DNA from: Dallia pectoralis
Taxonomy: Eukaryota; Chordata; Actinopteri; Esociformes; Umbridae
Assembly (NCBI GenBank): GCA_029465975.1
Contig: CM055728.1
Location: 3,307,908 to 3,371,907, forward strand
Direction: 5' to 3'
Length of the DNA stretch: 64,000 bases
In this document: positions 1-11,800 of the stretch, piece after piece
Layout: each line of letters starts with the position of its first letter
How positions within the stretch are numbered: position 1 is the stretch's first letter
The notes under the pieces: generated by a model
What the model was told of the DNA's origin: nothing
The model's database searches: none
What the model saw: only the letters and a program-made list of their open reading frames with translations
Made by a program: the position numbers and the translations under genes

Positions 1-2745
1 TACAAACAGGAATGTTAGCCCGCTGAGCCTCATCCAGGTAATTACAAACAGGAATGTTAGCTGAGCCGCTGAGCCTCATCCAGGTAATTACAAACAGGAA
101 TGTTAGGTCGCTGAGCCTCATCCAGGTAATTACAAACAGGAATGTTAGCCCGCTGAGCCTCATCCAGGTAATTACAAACAGGAATGTTAGGCCCGCTGAG
201 CCTCATCCAGGTAATTACAAACAGGAATGTTAGCCCGCTGAGCCTCATCCAGGTAATTACAAACAGGAATGTTAGCCCGCTGAGCCTCATCCAGGTAATT
301 ACAAACAGGAATGTTAGGTCGCTGAGCCTCATCCAGGTAATTACAAACAGGAATGTTAGCCCGCTGAGCCTCATCCAGGTAATTACAAACAGGAATGTTA
401 GCCCGCTGAGCCTCATCCAGGTAATTACAAACAGGAATGTTAGCCCGCTGAGCCTCATCCAGGTAATTACAAACAGGAATGTTCGCTGAGCCTCATCCAG
501 GTAATTACAAACAGGAATGAGCCTCATCCAGGTAATTACAAACAGGAATGTTAGCCCGCTGAGCCTCATCCAGGTAATTACAAACAGGAATGTTAGCCCG
601 CTGAGCCTCATCCAGGTAATTACAAACAGGAATGTTAGCCCGCTGAGCCTCATCCAGGTAATTACAAACAGGAATGTTAGCCCGCTGAGCCTCATCCAGG
701 TAATTACAAACAGGAATGTTAGCCCGCTGAGCCTCATCCAGGTAATTACAAACAGCAATGTTAGGTCGCTGAGCCTCATCCAGGTAATTACAAACAGGAA
801 TGTTAGCCCGCTGAGCCTCATCCAGGTAATTACAAACAGGAATGTTAGCCCGCTGAGCCTCATCCAGGTAATTACAAACAGGAATGTTAGCCCGCTGAGC
901 CTCATCCAGGTAATTACAAACAGGAATGTTAGCCCGCTGAGCCTCATCCAGGTAATTACAAACAGGAATGTTAGCCCGCTGAGCCTCATCCAGGTAATTA
1001 CAAACAGGAATGTTAGCCCGCTGAGCCTCATCCAGGTAATTACAAACATGAATGTTAGCCCGCTGAGCCTCATCCAGGTAATTACAAACAGGAATGTTAG
1101 CCCGCTGAGCCTCATCCAGGTAATTACAAACAGCAATGTTAGGTCGCTGAGCCTCATCCAGGTAATTACAAACAGGAATGTTAGCCCGCTGAGCCTCATC
1201 CAGGTAATTACAAACAGCAATGTTAGGTCGCTGAGCCTCATCCAGGTAATTACAAACAGGAATGTTAGCCCGCTGAGCCTCATCCAGGTAATTACAAACA
1301 GGAATGTTAGCCCGCTGAGCCTCATCCAGGTAATTACAAACAGGAATGTTAGGTCGCTGAGCCTCATCCAGGTAATTACAAACAGCAATGTTAGGTCGCT
1401 GAGCCTCATCCAGGTAATTACAAACAGGAATGTTAGCCCGCTGAGCCTCATCCAGGTAATTACAAACAGGAATGTTAGCCCGCTGAGCCTCATCCAGGTA
1501 ATTACAAACAGGAATGTTAGCCCGCTGAGCCTCATCCAGGTAATTACAAACAGGAATGTTAGGTCGCTGAGCCTCATCCAGGTAATTACAAACAGCAATG
1601 TTAGGTCGCTGAGCCTCATCCAGGTAATTACAAACAGGAATGTTAGCCCGCTGAGCCTCATCCAGGTAATTACAAACAGGAATGTTAGCCCGCTGAGCCT
1701 CATCCAGGTAATTACAAACAGGAATGTTAGGTCGCTGAGCCTCATCCAGGTAATTACAAACAGGAATGTTAGCCCGCTGAGCCTCATCCAGGTAATTACA
1801 AACAGCAATGTTAGGTCGCTGAGCCTCATCCAGGTAATTACAAACAGCAATGTTAGGTCGCTGAGCCTCATCCAGGTAATTACAAACAGGAATGTTAGCC
1901 CGCTGAGCCTCATCCAGGTAATTACAAACAGGAATGTTAGCCCGCTGAGCCTCATCCAGGTAATTACAAACAGGAATGTTAGCCCGCTGAGCCTCATCCA
2001 GGTAATTACAAACAGGAATGTTAGGTCGCTGAGCCTCATCCAGGTAATTACAAACAGCAATGTTAGGTCGCTGAGCCTCATCCAGGTAATTACAAACAGG
2101 AATGTTAGCCCGCTGAGCCTCATCCAGGTAATTACAAACAGGAATGTTAGCCCGCTGAGCCTCATCCAGGTAATTACAAACAGGAATGTTAGCCCGCTGA
2201 GCCTCATCCAGGTAATTACAAACAGGAATGTTAGGTCGCTGAGCCTCATCCAGGTAATTACAAACAGCAATGTTAGGTCGCTGAGCCTCATCCAGGTAAT
2301 TACAAACAGGAATGTTAGCCCGCTGAGCCTCATCCAGGTAATTACAAACAGGAATGTTAGCCCGCTGAGCCTCATCCAGGTAATTACAAACAGGAATGTT
2401 AGCCCGCTGAGCCTCATCCAGGTAATTACAAACAGCAATGTTAGGTCGCTGAGCCTCATCCAGGTAATTACAAACAGCAATGTTAGGTCGCTGAGCCTCA
2501 TCCAGGTAATTACAAACAGCAATGTTAGCCCGCTGAGCCTCATCCAGGTAATTACAAACAGCAATGTTAGGTCGCTGAGCCTCATCCAGGTAATTACAAA
2601 CAGGAATGTTAGCCCGCTGAGCCTCATCCAGGTAATTACAAACAGGAATGTTAGGTCGCTGAGCCTCATCCAGGTAATTACAAACAGCAATGTTAGGTCG
2701 CTGAGCCTCATCCAGGTAATTACAAACAGCAATGTTAGCCCGCTG
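1..2745. repeat. 42-bp minisatellite (about 65 copies) in an slc26a6-like intron
   Basis: A head-to-tail array with a 42-base period starts before the window and stops at about 2745. Each unit contains GCTGAGCCTCATCCAGG followed by TAATTACAAACAG. Because 42 is a multiple of three, long open frames run through the array in several frames on both strands; these are period artefacts. Units differ mainly at two places: CAGGAATG versus CAGCAATG, and TTAGCCCGCTG versus TTAGGTCGCTG. The variants recur in a repeating order (see findings). The array lies about 100 bases upstream of the first recognisable anion-exchanger exon, so it is intronic. Confidence 0.97.
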
Positions 2746-2746
2746 A

Positions 2747-2846
2747 GTCCGCATTGACTTTAACCACAAAGTCTTACAGTCTCAGGCATCAGTTACTTAT
2801 TACTACTCATTCTCGCATCACGTCTGCTTTTCCTGTTTGTGTTTAG
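2747..2846 (+). promoter_or_regulatory. intron end and splice acceptor of first visible slc26a6-like exon
   Basis: About 100 bases separate the minisatellite from the exon. A pyrimidine-rich run (CTGCTTTTCCTGTTTGTGTT) leads into the AG at 2845-2846, setting the exon start at 2847 in phase 0. Confidence 0.7.
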
Positions 2847-5800
2847 GTGCTGCTGGGCCTTGTGCAGTTTGGATTTGTGGTCACCTACTTGTCTGAACCT
2901 CTGGTAAGGGGATACACAACGGGAGCAGCCATCCACGTCATCGTCTCTCAGCTCAAATACACATTTGGTATCAGCCCGGATCGTCACAGCGGACCTTTTG
3001 CCTTGATTTTTGTGAGAACTAAAAACAAATCACCTGAATCATGAGGGCTTGCTGGCTACCTCTATCCTGTCTCTCTGTGTGTGTCTCTCTAACTCTCTCT
3101 ATTCTCTCTCTTTCTAGACTGTAGTAGAAGTTTGCTTTCTGTTGCCAAAAACCAACATTGGTACACTGGTTGTAAGCCTGGTCACTATTGTTGGCCTCAT
3201 CGTTGTCAAGGAGCTCAACACCTATCTGGGTAAAAAGCTGCCCGTACCCATCCCTGTAGAGCTGCTGGGGGTGAGTCACACCAAATCCAGGAAAATATTG
3301 TTTATCAATGAATGTAAACACTGTGAAACAAAACAATTGGTTTCTTGTTGAGTGACTGGGATGTCTAATGGCTGACCCAATTAAGATAGTGTTGCCCAGG
3401 ACTGAACGTTGGCAGTGATTTACTGATCTCATCACCTTCTAACGGGCATCTGTAAAATGTCCCCTCACTTATTGACCGATGTTACTTCCTGGTTAAATGT
3501 TCTGTGTGGAAAATGTCAGAAAGGCCTTGTATAAATGCTTAGCAGGTAAGCTTGTAGGCACATTCTTTAACTCTCCTGACGGCATTGGGAGTCAACAGGA
3601 CAGAGCCGTAGGCTTAATTACAATTGAAAATGATCAAATTGGGATGGGAGAAAGGGGAGGGTAGCCAAAATACCTGATAATAATGACCACATGCAATCTG
3701 TTTGTTTCTATTGTGGTTTGAGACATTGAGGTAATTTCTTCAGCTGTCCATCTGTCTATCCTTCTGTTTGTTGGCAGATCATCATCGCCACACTGATCTC
3801 GTGGCAGGTCAACCTGCAGGGGGTGTATGGGGTGGAGGTGGTGGGAGAGATTCCCTCTGGGTGAGACATCTATCATGAAACACTTATTGATATACACTGT
3901 GAGAATAAACACTACATATATAAACTAACATACACAATATCAGCAATAAACACAACCCCTCTGGGTGAGACATCTATCATGAAACACTTATTGATATACA
4001 CTGTGAGAATAAACACTACATATATAAACTAACATACACAATATCAGCAATAAACACAACCCCTCTGGGTGAGACATCTATCATGAAACACTTATTGATA
4101 TACACTGTGAGAATAAACACTACATATATAAACTAACAAACACAATATCAGAATAAACACTACATATATAAATAACAAACACAATATCAAACACCCTCTG
4201 GGTGAGACATCTATCATGAAACACTTATTGATATACACTGTGAGAATAAACACTACATATATAAACTAACAAACACAATATCAGCAATAAACACAACCCC
4301 TCTGGGTGAGACATCTATCATGAAACACTTATTGATATACACTGTGAGAATAAACACTACATATATAAACTAACATATATAAATACACAATATCAGCAAT
4401 AAACACAACCCCTCTGGGTGAGACATCTATCATGAAACACTTATTGATATACACTGTGAGAATAAACACTACATATATAAACTAACATACACAATATCAG
4501 CAATAAACACAACCCCTCTGGGTGAGACATCTATCATGAAACACTTATTGATATACACTGTGAGAATAAACACTACATATATAAACTAACATACACAATA
4601 TCAGCAATAAACACAACCCCTCTGGGTGAGACATCTATCATGAAACACTTATTGATATACACTGTGAGAATAAACACTACATATATAAACTAACATACAC
4701 AATATCAGCAATAAACACAATCTCGGATATATTTACAAAAACATAAACATATACAGTCAGGTGCATAAATATTTGGACATTGACACAACGTTCACCTCTT
4801 GGGCCCTGTACTCCTCCACAATGGATTTGAGGTGAAACAATCAAGATATGCTTTATGTGCAGACATTCAGCTTTAATTTGAGGGTATTTACACCTTTTAC
4901 CTGATTTGGATGTAACACATTTTATATTGTGCTTTGTACAATACCACTAATAAAAATTGCCTCATCAGAGATGGGAACTTGAGTTTGAGACTCAGACTTG
5001 AGTTGCACTTTAGTCGCACAAACAGTGACTTTAGACTTGATTTGAGGCTCGTCCTCAAAAGATTTCAGATTTGACTCGTTTTTGAGATGTGGGACTCGTG
5101 AACAATCTTTATTTTTAGGAAAAGTCTGATGAGCCAAATCTTATTCCACCCCTCGCTGTGGTACCTATAACCTAACTAGGTAATGAGAACGAACAACAAA
5201 CATGGCAACCGCACCAATGAGTGCCATTGATCATAAACTTTGGTTTTAAAAACGCTTACAACCTATGAGAGGAAACGCCAACTGGTAGTCGCTTAGCTTA
5301 ATAATGAATTATTAACATTGGTTGCAAACATGTTAAAGGTTTATTGTTCATCATATAATGTTACAGTTTTATTGAGTTAACTTTACACTGGCTTTGAGAG
5401 TCGGGGTAATGTGTTGGCAAACAGTATTTTATTAGCTGTCATTTGTTGTAGACGCAGTGCACATTGCATTATTGCGCTATCCTGCCATTAAGTAAATAAC
5501 AAATAATTATTGTCTGTCATAAAAAGTTAACTGTACTGTGTTAACATTTAGGTGGACTTACAGTATATTTTGCATTATTTGGTAGTAATAGTGTTTGCAT
5601 TTAGCTACAGTGTAATGTTTTGCAGTCTGCGCTAACTGGGAGGATGTTCATGTTGGCGCCGTGAGTAATAACATTTGTTCTTTTTCAGCAGCTCCTTGTT
5701 TAGTTAATTAGTACTTGTATTTAAGTGTCTCTTTATTTCTGGGTTTTGTGGATCACTGTAAGTATTCTGCAGTATTCTACATATACTGAGTACATATATT

Positions 5801-8800
5801 TATACTCTGCACACCTTTAGTCAATAGGCAGCTTTAGTTTATGTTGAAATAAAGAGACATCATGTCAAACAGTTTTTCACCTTTAATGCATTATTGTAAG
5901 CAACAACATTGATGTGAAAACAAACGGATAAACTCATTGTCTTGATTGGATAACATCATATTTGAAATGTATAAACTCTGCACACATTCACTACCATCCA
6001 AAGTGTGGGGTCACTGTGAAATGTTGCAAAAAAAAGGAATGAGTTTTTCTATTAAAATAACAACACGTTTATCAGAAATACAGTGTAGATATTGTGTCTA
6101 GATTGAGAAACTGACACCTCACAGGTCCTCCTCAACTGGCAATTTCATTAAATGGTAACCAGGGCCAGTAACTTGGGGTCCGTGGCCGTGGCCCTATACA
6201 CGGGATCCAGCCAGCAGCTTGCTCCAAAACACCAGCCACGCCCGATATCATCTGAGGTGTTTGGCTCACAAAGAAGAACATTTGGGAGATGCGGATCAAA
6301 TTAAAGGATGCTGGAGGAGTGCTTGATGCCATCTTGTTGCCAATGTGATGGCCTTTGGGTGCTTTGGTGGTGGTAAAGTGGGAGAATTGTACAGAGTATA
6401 CAAGATTTTGAAGAAGGAAGGCTATCATTTAGTTTTGTGATGCCATGCCATACCTTGTGGGCTGCTTGGTTGGAGACAATTTTATCCTACAACAGGACAA
6501 TGACCCAAACCACAGCTCCAAAGTAGCAGCTGGAATTCTGTTTATAATGGACTGGCCAGCACAGTCATCGGATCTCAACCCTATTGAGTTGTTGTGGGAG
6601 CAGTATTGTACACAAAAAGTGTCCATCAAGACAATCCAACATGTGGGAGGTGCTTCAGGAAACATGTGGTGAAATCTCTTCAGATTATATCAACCTATTG
6701 ACAACTAAAATGGCAAAGGTCCATAAGGCTGTTAGTGGGGGATTCTTTGATGAAAGCAAAGTTTAAAGAACACTGTTATTGCAATTAAAAAAACTTTTTC
6801 AATGACTTTATTTCCTATATTTCCCATTCAAACATATTGGCTGTGTGTATTAATGGAAAAAAATACATTTTGATGTGACCTCAAACTTTTAAGTGGTAGT
6901 GTAAAATTGGAGATATGGGACAACTTCCTTGGTTTTTATATCCCAGTCTTCAGCCCCCGGTCTTGCCTGAAGCTTCGCTGTTCGGCCAGGTGATTGGTGA
7001 TGCCTTTGCCTTGTCTGTGGTTGGCTATGGCATTGCCATCTCTCTAGGAAGAATCTTTGCACTAAAATATGGCTACAAAGTTGACAGCAACCAGGTGAGA
7101 AACATTGCTCAGGGGACATTGTTGTTCGGGTGTAACTTGCTTATGTTCCATTCACCTATTTTGAAAATAAATAGTGTTTTCCTTGTTTAGGAACTGATTG
7201 CTCTGGGTCTCAGCAACTCCATCGGGGGGTTTTTTCAGTGCTTTGCAATTAGTTGCTCGATGTCTCGCAGCATGGTTCAAGAAAGCACCGGGGGAAAGAC
7301 TCAGGTAAACTCCTTGTCACTATGGTGCTAGTTCTACTTTATTCTGTCACATTGATAAGTGGATTCATGAAAAAAATGTACACTGAAGGGTTCATTAAAG
7401 CCCACATTGCACACCCACGTAGGTTCCTTAAAACAAATGATTTTTTGTCTAGCCCTTTGCTTCAACTGCCATGGCTCATTATTCCCAAGTACATGAGGTT
7501 TTTTTGTCTGTTTTAACCCTCAATGATCCGTCTCTTTCTATACATTCTTCCTCCTCAGGTGGCCGGTGCATTTTCAGCCCTGGTGATCCTCGTCATCACA
7601 CTGTGGATTGGGTCCCTCTTTGAAGAGCTGCCAAAGGTACAATTCAACTGGCTTTTGGTTAAAAGATTGTTGGTCACTGAAGTAATGTGACCAATTACTC
7701 TTTGTGCCTATTTTTTGTTTACCAGGCTGTGTTGGCAGCGATCATCTATGTGAACCTGCATGGCATGATGAAGCAGTTTATGGACATCCCAACACTGTGG
7801 AGGAGCAATAAAGTGGATATGGTGAGAGAAAGAGAAAAGGAGGAAGGGAAAGTGAGAGATGGGACATAGGTACAATGAGTACAATGTTACAGGTGCAGGG
7901 AGAAAATGGGGTTCATAACATAAACAAGAAAAAAATAATCTAAAACGAGCGAGATCCAAACAATGACGGACAATATACACTAAGGAATGAGGAACTTATA
8001 TAGGAACAGTGATAAGAAACACATGTCAATGCTATATCAACAATGAGGTATCCAGGTAATGGTCTTGGATTGGATTTCATTGGTTCATTGTTTTTTTTAT
8101 CTCTGTATGTGATAGCTACCTGTATAAAGGAAATTAGGAGTCTTATCTCAGTAAAAAAGGTTGAAATTAGACATTTGTCCTGAATTAAACATCAATAACC
8201 TACAAAAAACGGGACACTAAAGGCAATAATGAGCGCGGTAACATAAAACAGACCAGCGGTTTGCTAGGGCATTGTTGACATGGCTAGTGGATGAGCAATG
8301 AAGTCATGACACATTTACAACAAATACCATACCATTGAATCAATACTTGAATACCTATCCTTAACCCCAATCTTAAAACTTTACCCTAACCATAATGCCC
8401 TACCATTAATTAGCAACTCTCTTCAAGGGCAATGCTAATCTTCCCTGTGTCGCTTTCACTTTTCTACATATTTGTTTTGCTCTCCCTTTTAAAAAATCCA
8501 TACTGGCAAATTGACATTACAGTGAGTTTAGCAAATGTGGTGAGAGAGTGAAGGTGTGTTAACTTTTGGTTTGCTTTATGTTCCCCTGTGTCTCTCATTA
8601 GCTAATATGGGTGGCCACTCTGATCCTAACGCTGCTGTTCAACCCTGACATGGGTCTGGCAGCCTCCATTGCCTTCTCTATGCTGACAGTCATCTTCAGG
8701 ACCCAGCTGTAAGCACGTCACCACACATACAAACACAAACACGTGTGTTTACATACACACACATTCATTAAGACACACACAGACACTCACATACCCATCC

Positions 8801-11800
8801 ACTTTCAGCCATTCCCCACACATTAACTTCAGTCTGTTTCAAACATACTTTAAAGTACTTTAATTTTAATCTTAATTTAATTGACCCCAAGCATCACTAA
8901 ACCACCTCCTCGTTATAGTCATTTTAATACATTTAGAAGGTATTGATGTCTCATCTAAATGTAACATGAATGCATGTAATTAATCCTCAACATCAAATTT
9001 TCAGGCCGCAGTACTCCCTTCTGGGGCAGGTCCCTGAGACTGACATCTACAGACCAGTAGAGGGCTATAATCAGGTGGGCATCCATGGCAAGAATATACT
9101 GTATATGATTACATTTTAATATTTAATTTTGCTTTAATCCTTGACTTTAGCTGCAGAGATTGTTGGTGTGATACAAACACGCTTTGAGCTGTTTTCCTCA
9201 ATCTATAGACAAACAAGTGTTATCAGACGATTTTACATTGACCCAGATGTGTGCCTATGGAAAACAATGTGTGATATTGTGATTCAACAAGCATGTCTAT
9301 TATAAAAATAGGAATGATTAAAAGTTCACTTGTCTCTCAGGCAAAGGAGATCCCTGGGATAGTGATTTTCCGCTCCTCTGCCACCCTTTACTTTGCCAAC
9401 GCTGAGATGTATCAAGACGCCCTAGCAGCCAAGGTGAGGTCAAAGGTCACTCGTCAACAACACTATTGTTAGGAGCCAAACATTAAATACAACAATGCAA
9501 TGACAATGTCCTACACAAGGAATGAAGATGCAGTACTGACATATGCTTTGGCAGAGTGTGGTGAAATGCCTGAACATTTTCCATTTTGCTCTGTGCGCAT
9601 TGAGAGTGTCACAGACATTGTTAAGACCCATCAGTTCCTCCCTCCACTCCTGCACCTCCTAATTATGCTGTCATGTTCCACAGAAGTCATGGGAAAAGAT
9701 GATAGAATGCCTCACTTCCTTGTTTTTGTGTCCGCAGAGCGGGATTGACATCACTAAACTCATCTCTCAGAAGAAGAAAGCAGACGCCAAGAGATTGAGG
9801 AGGGAAAAGAAAAAGGCCAACAACGCCAAAAAAATAAAAAACGACACCGCAAAGAATCCGGTGAGGAAGTGACACTAACAAGAGAGGAAGCTGGAAGAAT
9901 GATAGTGTCTGTGCGTGCCACAGTTTTTGACAAGGACATCCATTGTGTCGCATACCCTCTGAAGCCCAGCGACTGTACACATTCCATATTGCGGGTGCTC
10001 TGAACAGATAACGTTTAAAATTTGTGCTGTTGTAGAAACTAAACGACTATACGTCAACAAAAGCTACATTTGGCTCAAGCAAATCAGCCGACAAAGTTTT
10101 TTTTATACGTCAGGGACTGACGTATCACCTCGCTGATCTTTGTGTATTAGGCCAGCGTTAGTGACTGCCCTTGGCTGATGATATGCTGATATGCTGTAGA
10201 TTCCTTGTGACTAGGTAGAAACCGTGTGACTAGGTTTCAGAGTTTTATACTGGTTTGTTTTAGAGAAAATGGTGTTAAAATTGCAAAATCTCCAAAATCC
10301 GACTCAAAACCATGGAAGACCTCAGTAAGTTGTGTTTGGCATCATAAAAGGATATTTCGCGCTCTGCCCATTTAAATTAGGCTACTTCACGTAAATGCTT
10401 TGGGATTTATCAGATATTATTGTGTCAAATTTGACCTTCTACATACTTATAAAACATACATTTCTAGAGATGGCACTATCCAGTGGATAGAAACTGATCC
10501 AAGGGAAATTAAACTGGCATCGAAAAGAAAATACCCAAGTAACATTGGGCCATATTCTTACATTTTTTTCCGAAGTTATTTCTTAAATTTGTTCCTAAGA
10601 AAGGTCCTAAGAAAGTCAAATTCACGAACGTGTTCTTAAATTGTATAATTGTTCGCACTACGTAACTATAATGATGAATACCATGTCTTCGTAAATTGAA
10701 AGCGCGTGTCCGTTGTCCTAATTAGCATAGGTAAACGCCCCGGTATTTCCCATAAAAGGGTATTAAACTGCAGGGCGGAATGGAAACTCATCTTAAAAAC
10801 GTGGAGAATGCAAAAATGCCGAAACGAAAATGTATAGACAGTATAGCATCAGACGCCAAAAGAAAATAAACTGTAGTTCAGAAGTGGAAATACTTCTGCA
10901 AGAAGTGAACAGGCAAAAACATGTAATATTTAGCAGCGTCAGTAGTGGTTACAAAATAAAATACAAAAAGGATGCATGGGATTTTATCACTCATTTTGTG
11001 AACGCTGTGTCAGGGGAAGGGCGCACCACTGATGACATAAAAAATAAATGGTTTGACATGAAGTTTGAGGCAAAAAAAAGTATTACCAAACACAAACGAG
11101 AGATGCTGACCACAGGAGGGGGAAAGGCTTGCACTGTCCTTGCTGACCTGTACCAGCACATCGGGGACATAATCAGAATGACCGCAATCTCGGGTGGGTG
11201 TACGCACAATGATTTGTCACGAAAATGTCAGCGCGCAAATCTGCGTAAGAGTGCTTTTCACTGTGCGTAGATTCTGTTCTTTCCTAAGAACAAATTCCAG
11301 ATAAGTAAACATTGGTAAATGTCAGAATCTTCGTGGAAACTGCGTAAGTGGGTTTTAAGAACGAATTTCTTCTTAAGAACGGTTGAAGAATATGGCCCAT
11401 TGTTAACAATGACATTAAGCCTTGAGAAAATAGCAATCACATTATACAATTTCTACCTGTCAGCCTTTGCTATTAACATATAATACTGACAGACGATATT
11501 CAGCTAGCTAGCTTTTGCTTACCTGCTGCCTGAAAGCTGCAATGTTTGATAACGTTAGCTAACTTCCTATCATCATTGATGTCATCTACGGTTTGTCGTT
11601 CACATCAAAGTTTTCATATATGTTGCCAATTTATGTAGTATCCCAACTTGTTTCTCACATTTAAATGCTAAAAATGTAAACAACCTGCTCCCAGTTAAAT
11701 CTGGGTAAGATATTGAATTCTCTCAACACTAACTTGTCTAGTGGTCACAAATCGCAGACTGCAGCTATTCCAGTTTTAAGCCTGGACAAATCCACAATTC

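Noticed and set aside
1..2745. CRISPR-like array
   Set aside because: Units abut with no unique spacers, and the DNA is from a vertebrate.
57..2769. Open frames of 746 to 891 codons on both strands at the window start
   Set aside because: They arise because the tandem repeat period (42) is divisible by three; the products are a 14-residue repeat in every frame.
3019..3435. Minus-strand 138-codon frame over the second visible anion-exchanger exon
   Set aside because: It overlaps a well-supported + strand exon and its splice sites, and matches no family.
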